Part shown: piece after piece, positions 1 to 9,371 of the stretch
Position numbering within the stretch: the first letter of the stretch is position 1
Layout of the letters: each line of letters opens with the position of its first letter
Assembly (NCBI GenBank): GCA_009617715.1
Contig: VTFK01000146.1
Location: 945,001 to 1,009,000 of the forward strand
Direction of reading: 5' to 3'
From: Plectrocnemia conspersa
Taxonomy: Eukaryota; Arthropoda; Insecta; Trichoptera; Polycentropodidae
DNA: 64,000 nucleotides
Made by a program: the position numbers and the translations under genes
The notes under the pieces: generated by a model
The model's database searches: none
The model's input: the letters and a program-made list of their open reading frames with translations, nothing else
What the model was told of the DNA's origin: nothing

Positions 1-80
1 TTATTTACATCAATTTACATACATTAACTTTTTTGCCACAAAAATTTTAAAATGTAAAATTGAATGTATATATAAAAGAC

Positions 81-139
81 AAATAGTTAGACAAATACGC
101 GAATAACTATTAGTTATTCGCGTATTTGTCTAACTATTT
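81..139. repeat. Perfect 59-bp palindrome
   Basis: Arms of 29 nt are exact reverse complements around a single central T at 110. The left arm begins AAATAGTTAGACAAATACGC at 81 and the right arm ends GCGTATTTGTCTAACTATTT at 139. The right-arm flank (ATTTGTC.AACTATTTATT.AAATTT) recurs imperfectly at about 338-390. Confidence 0.95.
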
Positions 140-789
140 ATTCAAATTTTTAGTGAAATATTTAAAAAAAAAATTATTTCCAAAAACACAAAAAACTACC
201 AACTCTTTAAACTAAATATAAAATTGTATATTACTTCTAAAGTTTTTGCGTTTTTTTATAAATGAAATAAAAGTTCATATTAGAGACTGCAATCCAAATA
301 TTCGACTACCGCATATATCGCTCGTTTTTTTAAATATTCGTTATTCAAATATTTGTCAAACTATTTATTTAAATTTGCAGTGAAATATTTTTAAATTTAA
401 ATTTAAAAAAAAATACAATAAAACGACTTAAAACATAATTTTTTCGATTTACAATAAAAGGTAGTAATTTTTTTAATGAACCATTTCATTATCTACAGAC
501 GTATTGTGTCCTTTTATTTTTGCGAAATTTAAATTCTTATCTTATTATTACTTATTTATTTAACAGAAATGGCTATAAAAACTTATAAACGAAAAACAAT
601 ATTGAAGAAAAAACTTTGTAATTGCCGAAATTCTTCATATTTTATTAGTTAATAATTTGATGCTGTGGAATTTTTTAATGACTAATTAAATATGCCAAAA
701 TTTTAAATCATTACGAATATTGTTTAAATTAATTAATTACAATAATAATGTTTTGGCATACCGCAGGCTTAAAACACTATTATTTATAA

Positions 790-1410
790 AAATAATTAAT
801 ATTGATCTCATTTTTTTTATATCGTAGAGTTATTTGTATATAAAACTGTATTCATTATTTTATCTGTATTTTTCGATTCCTCATAACTTTACAAATATAT
901 TCGATATTAGAATAGTTGAAATTAACCAAAATTTGGATCTATTATAGTATTAATATGTCGTAGTTTGCAGTTATTTGTTATGTTTATTAGATTTAAAAGT
1001 CCAGATAAAAAAATATATTTTAGTTATCTAAAGCAAAAGTTGATAGAAGGAAACTTAAATTACAGTTTTATTTAAAAAAATATTTTTAATATAATTTATT
1101 ATAGTTATATTGATTTTACTTTCGCAGGTTTTTCGCAAGTTTAAGATACTGCTTATGCTCTATTGTTTTTTTTAAATAAATAGTCTTGATAATTTTTTTT
1201 ATCGTAGAATTATGTGTAAATGAGACTGTATTTTTCGATTCCTCATAGCTTTACAAATATATTCGAATATTTTATCGTATACTATTCGATATTCGAATAA
1301 AAAAAATCTAGTTAAAAAAATAAATAAAATAAAATATATTCTAGTTATATAAATCACATGTTGATAGAAGGCAACTTAAGATTTAGTTGAAGTAAAAAAA
1401 AATGTTTTAA
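790..1410 (+). repeat. Diverged direct duplication, two units of about 300 and 220 bp
   Basis: Unit one (about 815-1085) and unit two (about 1195-1410) share ordered blocks: ATCGTAGAGTTAT / ATCGTAGAATTAT (821, 1201), TATTTTTCGATTCCTCATA with CTTTACAAATATATTCGA after it, and GTTGATAGAAGGNAACTTAA (1039, 1360). The offset falls from 380 to about 320 bp, so unit two carries internal deletions. Confidence 0.75.
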
Positions 1411-1926
1411 GAAAATCTAAATCATAATATATCGGTATCTCTAGATATCATCATAAAATAAAAATTGGTATTTATTCAAAATAATTTTGTAAGCATGATT
1501 TATAAAACACAACAATAATATTTTATAACAATTTAGAGATCAATTGAATTAATATCTTACAAATAAATCAAGCCTTTTATTATTTTAACAAGTACAACAT
1601 TTTTAAAAGTTAAATGCTTCGTTTTTAACTGATGCATTAGTTGTTTATAAATAAAATATTAAAGCACAAACTTTAATTTAATTGCATTTAACTTGTAATG
1701 GCGCAAAAACATTGATTTATTAATCTAAAAGTCACGAAACATTACATTTGACTGAAATAAATAAACTAATGCAACTATAAATGAAGGTCAATATTTGGAA
1801 ACTTAATGGGTATATGTATACATGCATATATATTAGATATTACCCAAGATTTATATTATTAATATAAATAATTCATTAAAAAATTATCATTGTTTTTTAA
1901 GTTGTATAATCAAAATAAAATATTAC

Positions 1927-2445
1927 CTAAGAACAGTTTCCCAGTCGATGCTATTTCTTGTCTTCGTTCTTTGGGCTCTAGCTGCATAATGAGCGCAAAT
2001 CCTCTCATAAACGCAAACTCCTTCACCAAACTCTTCCATCAACTTCTTTTCAGCTTCATTTACATCCAATATCACATCATATTCAGCGCCTAGTACAGCT
2101 CGTCTTGCTCTTCGTCTATACGTATCTGAAATATGAGACAGGAATTCCATTTGTACTAGTCACTAATGCAACGGTCAGTGCCAGCAGATAAAAAATAGTA
2201 ACATTGAAATTCTAGAATCTAGATGACCTCAATACAAATTTTGTCTTACTGGGATCTAAGGAGTAGGCTAGCTTCTTCACAAAGTTGGATAATCTGACAG
2301 CCAATATGATGACAGGGAATCCAACAATTTGCACTGGAAGCTCAAAAGAAGGCTCCTGTGCCAGAGCCTTTGTTGGCATATCGGACAGGAACACGATCAA
2401 AACCGTTTGTAGAACAAACAACACGCTCAATATGTTGCACCTCAT
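1927..2445 (-). CDS. Secreted DM4/DM12-like protein, 3'-partial (exons 1 and 2)
   Basis: Two exons can be joined: exon 1 is 2445-2250 and exon 2 is 2125-1927. The intron 2249-2126 starts GTAAGA and ends TTTCAG. Splicing keeps the frame at phase 1 and gives about 131 residues. Exon 2 stops at a GTAAT donor in phase 2, so the C-terminus is encoded beyond position 1. The ATG at 2445 was chosen because a signal peptide follows (MRCNILSVLFVLQTVLIVFL, cleavage probably after ...KALAQ); the reading frame extends further upstream only to a GTG. A second hydrophobic stretch (IVGFPVIILAV) follows, then a basic RRRARR site that could be cut by a furin-like protease, then a cysteine core GVCVYERICAHYA with C-x5-C spacing. 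This order fits the insect DM4/DM12 family, extracellular proteins of unknown function. The family call is from memory of its pattern, not a search. The same two intron phases occur in the gene at 9372-25305, supporting paralogy. Confidence 0.72.
2126..2249 (-). other. Short phase-1 intron of the left DM4/DM12-like gene
   Basis: 124-nt intron with donor GTAAGA at 2249 and a pyrimidine-rich acceptor ending TTTCAG at 2126. An in-frame stop (TAG) lies inside it, so the two flanking reading frames cannot be one unspliced gene. Confidence 0.75.
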
Positions 2446-2720
2446 TATCACTTTTTTGGTACACTTTGAGGTCACTTGCTGAGGGGTCGTTAAAGGACCA
2501 ACCACTCGGCGTCGAATCAACTTCGCGTTTGAGCTCACGTACACCGGTCGTATAGTATCAGTTGAGTGAAAGTAAAAACTGAACGTTCGTTTTCGTTTGG
2601 GTACTCCCACTGCCTATGGCGGCTCGTGGTTACTATTTTGTAACACAAATCTTGTTTTCAAAGACAATGTGTTACGCAGTGTATCGCAACGAGATCAACA
2701 TCAAGATCTGCCTGTTGACA
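2440..2720 (-). promoter_or_regulatory. 5' UTR and candidate core promoter of the left DM4/DM12-like gene
   Basis: About 280 bp of much higher G+C than its surroundings lies directly upstream of the ATG at 2445. On the minus strand it contains TTCAGTTTTT around 2583-2574, which fits the arthropod initiator TCAGT, placing a possible transcription start near 2580 and a 5' UTR of about 135 nt. No TATA box is obvious. Short ATG- or GTG-started readings across this block on both strands look like by-products of the G+C rise. Confidence 0.35.
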
Positions 2721-3119
2721 TTTTTCTGTAATGATGATGGAAGAAACTGTCAATGCTAAGCAGGTTTTGAAACTCAAGGAAGAGGTATTTCACACGAACG
2801 CGAAGTGTTCTTTCTGTAATAATTATAGTAAGCTCTGGTATTCTTCATCTTTACTTCCTCAGTGATTTCTCATTTATGAGGGTCATGACCCTCAATCACC
2901 GGCTGTGTTTCTGCACAATTATTCAGAAAATCCGCATATTTAAGTGATCCCATAATTTCTCAAGAACTGGATACTTCTTCTAGTTAATATCTCTGATATT
3001 TTTGGATAATTTCAAAGATTTTGCACTGAACTATCATTAACAAGATAGTTCTTTAATATTATATACTTCCTTAAATGCTATATTTCAGATCTTTGAAGTA
3101 CTTTATTTTATTATGCTTT

Positions 3120-3200
3120 AGCTTACACCTATATACAGGCCCGGCGTTAGGGCAAGGTGAACAAGGCAACCGCTTTGGGCCTTACGCTTCTACAAATATA
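3120..3200 (+). mobile_element. Possible hAT-type transposon terminus fragment
   Basis: An isolated G+C-rich stretch begins CAGGCCCGGCGTTAGGGC (from 3136) and contains GCAACCGCTTTGGGCC. Such CAGGcccGGCGcTAGG starts are typical of non-autonomous hAT ends. No partner end or target duplication was identified, so this is a weak family call. Confidence 0.35.
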
Positions 3201-3424
3201 TTTTTTATTTATATCATATTAAACTTGTGCTGTCACCGTCGTAGTGGGAACGCTCCATCATTCACACTACCATATTACGTTTTTTAAGAAGTATACCAAA
3301 ACCGAATTTTGTCCAATAGAAGAACACAAAAATCAATTATCACTTCTCGGAAGTCAAAAATTCACATCAAAAGCAATAAAAAGTGACGACACAAGAGAAG
3401 AACCACTCGACTACATTATCATTG

Positions 3425-3565
3425 CCTCAACTATGAGGACCATCCACTGGACATCGTCCTTCCGCCAGCTTCTCCACCACCGCTCGGAGAATAACGATAC
3501 TCGCCCACCATAGTTTGTCGCTATGTATGTAATATTAAATAATAAATTATTACCAGCTTCCAAAT
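3425..3565 (+). repeat. LTR-like dispersed repeat, copy 1
   Basis: Shares an ordered series of blocks with 7115-7255: TGAGGACCATCCACTGGACA, CGCCAGCTTCTCCACCAC, CTCGGAGAA, CTCGCCA, then ...TCG.CTAT.TATGTAATAT. An AATAAA-like signal and a CCAGCTTCCA block follow. The run of coding-looking G+C-rich DNA ending in a polyadenylation-like stretch suggests the 3' part of a long terminal repeat, but no full LTR boundary is certain. Confidence 0.55.
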
Positions 3566-4854
3566 GAAACATTTAATAAAAACTTGAATGTTTTATTATA
3601 ATATACCTAATAATCTTAATCTCTAAGACATATTTTTGAGTTTCAGTTAATCAAAAATAAGACTCACTGTTGTATAAATTGCGAAATAATTCTGCCTCGA
3701 TTCGTTCCAAAGGTAAATTAGTATGAATTTAAAATTTTGTTGTCCTATATCTCGAGTTCCAGGTTGCGCAAAATATTTAATATTAAAAAATCACTGTTTT
3801 ATTATTAAATTAAATAAAAAAAAATACAAATACAAAAATACAATACATAGTTTCGGTCAGTTAGGCGTAACTTTGCTTGATGCGAATTCAGCTTAACTCT
3901 TGCTTATTCCAAATCGGAAACGAAGTGATAGTTCTGTATGAAGTTTTTGCTGGATGAAGTATCTAAAGTGATTCAGTACGGTTGATTTTTATTTATATGG
4001 TGCCATATTATTATGGCCAAGGCTGTATATTGAATACCATCCGTTTCAAACGTTACTTAATATTACTCTAGGACCCTAAGAAAAAAGATAGCCTCCTTCT
4101 ATCTTACGATTTATACCAAACTGTATAGATCGTTAAGAAAAAAATATACTAATTCAACCGCGTCGTGTAAAGATATAATTTTTTTGTTCTGGAGAGTCGC
4201 TCTTTTCTCTATGTGTGTATTTAAATAGATTAAGATGTCTTAGACCTATCATTAATCAAAGTTTATTTGTCATATATAAACAGTTGGTATTTTTTATATT
4301 CAACACAAAATTCAATTCACACCAAAAATACTATTTTTATGATGCGAGTCTCAATCAGAATTTCTAGTCTGGGAGTTATAGCACGCAAACACATGCACTT
4401 AAAATGGATGAATAATGATCCATATTTAATTTGAAAGTAATTGCATCATCTTATGTAACTCAAAGGAACTTCTTAAAATTCTACGCTTACTTAACGCGAA
4501 TAACTCAATACGGTGCTAGTGCGTGTCTAGCATTTTAGACGTGGAATAATGACTGAAAGCAAAAGGAAGTGATTTGTGTTGTATGATTTTATTGTACAAA
4601 GAGTAGCACTAGACATTGTCCTTTGAAAAGTCATGAAAATGAAGCTGTAGAAAATAGATTTGTTAAAAAGGTTTTAAATATGTAAATAAAATGTCTGTAG
4701 CGCTGCTGCTTTTCGAAGTATTCGAAGGAGGAAAACCACAAAAAGTCATACGAACGAAAACGTCATTCAATGTGGCACTTTTAAGATTTAAAAAAATATA
4801 TAATATGTACTAATATTAAGGTTTTTATTTATATTTTTTAATTAGTTAACCGAC

Positions 4855-5005
4855 ACTGAATCGTTTTAAAGGCACACGGTCAAATTGACTGGAAAAACTC
4901 GAGGTCACTTTTGACAAAGCATTTCGCCACGTTGTCGTAAGAATTGACATAGAGTTAGTTGACACGTATCAAATTTGACATTGGGTAGTAGTTGTGCAAT
5001 GAAGC
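4855..5005. other. Moderately G+C-rich non-coding island
   Basis: Contains TTGAC/GTCAA motifs in both orientations (GGTCAAATTGAC, CTTTTGACAAAG, AATTGACATAGAG, TTGACACGTATC, TTTGACATTGGG). No reading frame. It could be a regulatory block or an old repeat; undecided. Confidence 0.3.
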
Positions 5006-5519
5006 ATTTATGAAATAATTCATGCTGAACATTTTAAATAATTAGTTATCGAGCTCAAGAATTCGAAAAACGATAAGAAGCAATTAAATAAATTGGCTTC
5101 TGATTAAAGTTAATTGATAAAATTATTTACAGAAATTCATAATTTGCTATGGAAGCACAAATAATAATCAAATTTGATCTAGATGATGTAAAAAATATTT
5201 GGAGGCCAATAGTAAAACCACTAAGTTATAATCCATTCTCTTATACGCTTACTTAATATTACCAATAAGTGACATCTTAAAAAAATAATAAGTAATAGAT
5301 TTAAAAATAAATGATATTTATGCAATAAATTGCTTCATATATGCTAAATATTTTTTATTTGCAATTTTTTTAGAATAGTAAAATGATTTAAAATTGAATA
5401 AGAAAGGTATTAGCATATATTATCCAGTATAATTAGATATTAATATTAGTTACATGAGTATCAAAAAAAAATATTGTATTTATTATATTATTTTAATTTT
5501 AATAATCACTTTGTAATAT

Positions 5520-5660
5520 ATACATTGTTACCAGTAAAGTTATATTTTCACTGATGTTTCAGTAAAATCATAGCCGAATACATTTTTACTGATATATATA
5601 GTAATGAAAATATTATTATATGATAGGTGCAAGTGAAATTATAACAGTAAGTGTACATAA
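5520..5660 (+). repeat. AT-rich MITE-like repeat, copy A
   Basis: Shares TTACCAGTAAAGTTATATTT, TTTCACTGA.GTTT.AGT.AAATCATA and AAGTGAAATTATA with 15540-15660. Short internal inverted CAGTGAAA/TTTCACTG motifs suggest a small non-autonomous element, but no terminal repeat or target duplication could be fixed. Confidence 0.6.
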
Positions 5661-5682
5661 ATGTCGTTCACACTTTCATTTA

Positions 5683-5734
5683 TGCCTTGTGATTGGTCGG
5701 TAGCCTTGAGGGGCGGTACCGATATGTATAAGTA
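5683..5734 (+). repeat. Dispersed repeat, inverted partner at 15909-15960
   Basis: Reads TGCCTTGTGATTGGTCGGTA then GCCTTGAGGGGCGGTACC. The reverse complement of 15909-15960 matches with few changes. Both lie a short way downstream of an AT-rich MITE-like repeat copy. Confidence 0.6.
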
Positions 5735-7114
5735 CAATGAGTGGTATTGTTTTACTGCTCACGAGGTACTGTGGCCGAGATTATTATCTTATCGTCCCTT
5801 TTACAATTTTTGCATATATTTAATTTATTTTAATTACTGAAATTTATTATTTTATTAATGTTTTTTTAATTATTTTTTGTGGTTTTAATTTAAAAGGCCA
5901 AGAAAACATGCTTGAAAAATAAAAAATGATTTTTAGACCAAAAACTAATCATGTCTTTGTTTCAGGGTCGACCGTGGGAGCCCAGGCAAAAAGTAAATTA
6001 TCCATCTCTCCCATATATATTCAACTCATATGTTTAAAACATGGGTTTAATACATATAAAATATTTCGCGATTCAAATTATTCAATCGTATTATAATAAT
6101 TTAACGCTAAAAAATAACGTCAAGAACAACTGTATGGTGACCACAGAACAAAGAATATAACGGTAGTTCACCAAAGTGTTCATAGTAAAGCGGAGGTGTA
6201 GAGAGTAAAATATATGGTTACATCGAGTCACTCTACTATTATGGGAGCTAAAACATATTTTATAAACCTTTGCTATGCTAGTATTAAAAATATTTTAATA
6301 AATATAAATTATTATTTTTGCATTTTTAGAAAAGTAAATATATTATAATTTAAACACAAATAAAAATATCTAATTATTGGTGGCGTTTTTAAGACTCCAT
6401 GCCAACTGAGATTCTGTGAAAAATAATTTTTAAGTAATATAAAAGCAGGTGTGCTATAGCATTAATAAGTTTAAATAAATAAATATAATTTTATTATCCA
6501 CTAGTACTACGAAACAATTTTGAGTGGTCTCTGATCGCATGCACGTGAGTAGATGTACGTCTGCTAAAAAAAATTTTTTTACGCATGTTACGCTTTAATA
6601 TTGATTATTGCCTGCCTCTTGGGCTGACCCTAGTTGTTTCTGTAAACATCTATTAATATTGTGAGGCTTATTCTTATAACTACATTAATTTACTGTGAAC
6701 AAGGAAAAATAACATAATGGATGGGACTAAACAAAAGCCCTCGATACGACCGGAAATAATCACATAAATAACACGCGAAAATTATCCAGTGCATTGAATG
6801 TATATTTTTTTGTTATAAAACGGTCACAGAAAACAATATAGCACCGTAAAGCCGTTACACATACGCAATTTATCTCGGAGATATCCATCAAGCAAATGTT
6901 GCTTTCTAAAGGCGTATACATATTTAGTTGACTCTAAGAAGCGAGTGCATTGCCAGCAAGCTTTGCACTTAAGCCTAGACTCAGATGAGGAAAAGGCATT
7001 CAGAAGCAGTCACTCGAAGAGACCAGCAGACTCCCGTCATGGACGCTCATATACAAGCACCGTAGCAGAGAGGTATCAAGATGCGCTATACAATTGCTGC
7101 AACGCCACCTACAA

Positions 7115-7290
7115 GACCTCTGAGGATCTTCCACCGACAACATCCCCGCGCCAGCTTCTCCACCACTGTTCGGAGAAAACATCTCGCCATTTATCGTCTG
7201 TCAATATGTAATATAATCTAATAAAATTCTCACTAGTTTCCACCTGCGTCTCACTGGCTGCGAAGTCACACCCCTTAGGGTTACTAAACA
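7115..7290 (+). repeat. LTR-like dispersed repeat, copy 2
   Basis: Second copy of the repeat at 3425-3565. It continues through CTAATAAAATTCTCACTAG and CCACCTGCGTCTCACTGG to GGTTACTAAACA at 7290. That ending, with an upstream AATAAAA signal, resembles the R-U5 end of an LTR. A possible start is TGTTGCTTTC at 6898, giving about 390 bp, but the flanking 5-mers match poorly, so a solo LTR is only a guess. The reading frames across it (6945-7211 plus, 7000-7291 minus) have no recognisable product. Confidence 0.5.
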
Positions 7291-7309
7291 TTAAAATATT
7301 GTTACAGAT

Positions 7310-7490
7310 GCATAATATATACTATATATATGTTATAATGAACGTGTATTTTTTATCGAAGTTACATTTTCGAAGTAAGATTTAAAAATATATCTTCACT
7401 GAAAAATACACATTCACTTTAGCGAGTAAAATTATATTTATACTAGTGAAAATCTTTACTAGTATTCACTGTTACGTATATATGCAATGT
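7310..7490 (-). repeat. AT-rich MITE-like repeat, copy C (inverted)
   Basis: Read on the minus strand it gives GTAACAGTGAATACTAGTAA, then ATTTTCACTAGTATAAATAT, matching the order GTTACAGTGAATATGTATTA...TTTTCACTGA of the copy at 15540. Diverged. Confidence 0.45.
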
Positions 7491-7499
7491 CGTAGTAAT

Positions 7500-9300
7500 A
7501 AAGTACAAACATAATGATGTTTTTATTTCCAAATAAAAATATTTAAAATGATTGGAAACTTCACTACATATCTCAGCGTAAAACATATGTTATTAATCAT
7601 TGAAATTGAAAATAAAAATATTGAAAATAATAATAAAAATATATGAATAAACTTTGACTTTGAGTCACCTTGTTCAACAAAATTGTTTATTATCTATTCC
7701 GTTAATTTTAGTAGAATAAATAATAAACAAAGACAATAAATTGAGTTTATTTTTATTATTTTATTTCTAGTTTAATTTGAAAATGTTTAAAATGATTTTA
7801 TAAGTAAGTATTATCTAATATTATTTATAGGATATTTTTAATGCTATTTAAAAGTTGTGAAATATATTTTTATCGATCTTATGAAGCGTTTTTTACGTTT
7901 AAATATTTCTTAAAGAAAGCAACAGGTGTCTTACGTTATCTTAAGTTATCAACAGGTGTCTTTAAGTTATATAGCATACGACTTTTAAACTCAATAGGTG
8001 TCGCTCTGTTATATAATATTAAACAAACATATATTTCTTTATGTTAAATTGTTTTTTTTTATTATTATAAATTTATGGTTTAAGAAAAATTAATTATTAA
8101 ACATATTTTATTACTCAACAATGGATCAAAATAATTATTTCAATTCAATAGCAATACTGATAATAATACTAAACAGAATCGCGAGGAATTGGCACGTCTT
8201 CAAGGTAAACCACTGATAGTTGTATGAAATTTAAGATGACACAATCATGGTACCATTATATTAATAACAACATTAATAATAATAAAATGACGGTTTAGCA
8301 ACAAAACATATTTATTCGATAATCAATATCACAATTGCATGTTAAATATAATTATAACTATATTACAAAAAAGTCATGGATATATTTATTATGGTACATT
8401 ATAACGATACGACGCATTGCACATTGTCGGCCTGCAATTATTATATATGTACAATATATATTAATAATACATTTAAACTATGTTTAATATAAAAATAAAA
8501 TATAAAAGGAACAATGGACATTTTGATTGTCCATTTTATTAATTATTTGCCTTGTTCGTGTGCATGTGTGTTTATAATGAATTTATTTATTTATAAGCAC
8601 TAGTGTTTGTATGCGTTTAACTAAGAATTGGGTTAATAGATAACGTGCTTAGTGAATATATACAATCGTGCAAGGCAAACCAAACAAGTTTACTGTATAA
8701 AGCTGGCATTGCCATATTTGCACGCAAACTTGTCAGAGTCTAAGACTTATCACACAAAACTGCATATATTCTTTATTTAATGTACAATTTTAATCAATAA
8801 TCTTATGTACAATATACATATTATTAAAACATATTAGATCAGCCTTGATTGAGGATGCTATTTTTTAAATGAGCAGAAGAGGCTAAGATGTTACAAAATA
8901 CAAGACGATAAATATTAAAAGAATAAGAAACATAGTTAAAAATAAACATTTAACCAGATACTAAAATATAAGCGTTTAAAATAAATCATAAGTTATTTAC
9001 ATATCAAGTTATTCACAAACCGATGAGTGAGGGTCGCGATTTTGCATCAAATAGTGGTCAACAACATTTTCCAATAATTACAAATTGTGATCCGCTATTT
9101 GACGATACTTAATCCATAAACTAAATAATCTCATGGTACACATCGTTTAAAATTAAATTAAAAATAATATATACATCGGGTAAATCCAGGGAGGTAAAAT
9201 AGTATAGGCCTTAAACTTTACTTGGCATATTATTTAATCCCTTTTATTGTTATTAACTTACTGGTAAGGCAAGCTCAAAGATATTTTTTGAGTAAATAAA
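7500..9300. other. AT-rich intergenic stretch
   Basis: Apart from the spaced motif at 7919-8004 and a small hairpin (AATGGACA / TGTCCATT, 8513-8535), nothing beyond low-complexity AT-rich DNA was seen. Confidence 0.5.
7919..8004 (+). repeat. Three spaced copies of a C-A-A-C-A-G-G-T-G-T-C motif
   Basis: CAACAGGTGTCTTACGTTAT, CAACAGGTGTCTTTAAGTTA and CAATAGGTGTCGCTCTGTTA occur 30 and 50 bp apart. The 68-residue reading frame across them starts at 7841 but has no recognisable features. Confidence 0.55.
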
Positions 9301-9307
9301 ATATCAA

Positions 9308-9313
9308 TTTATT
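9308..9313 (-). terminator. Polyadenylation signal of the complete DM4/DM12-like gene
   Basis: AATAAA on the minus strand, about 60 nt downstream of the stop codon at 9372-9374, the expected place for a compact insect 3' UTR. Confidence 0.55.
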
Positions 9314-9371
9314 TTAGACGGAAGAGTGAAAAATATGCCAGTTCAAGTAGTAAGGTCTATACCCGTCGACT

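Larger units (their letters stand above)
1..1926 (-). other. AT-rich intron sequence left of the first gene
   Basis: This stretch begins at the GTAAT donor closing exon 2 (1926) and runs off the window edge. No exon with the expected C...Y..CP C-terminal motif was found on the minus strand. It holds a perfect palindrome (81-139), a partial direct copy of the palindrome flank (about 338-390) and a diverged duplication (790-1085 and 1190-1410). Confidence 0.5.

Noticed and set aside
2285..2555. Two 65-residue plus-strand frames
   Set aside because: Antisense shadows of the coding exon and 5' UTR of the left DM4/DM12-like gene.
2446..2610. N-terminal extension of the left DM4/DM12-like protein to position 2610
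   Set aside because: It would start at GTG and place basic sequence before an obvious signal peptide; the ATG at 2445 fits better.
6897..7290. Complete solo LTR
   Set aside because: TG...CA ends are present but the flanking 5-mers match poorly and the start is not shared by the copy at 3425.
8513..8535. AATGGACA/TGTCCATT hairpin as a microRNA precursor
   Set aside because: An 8-bp stem is far too short for a pre-miRNA and flanks do not extend the pairing.
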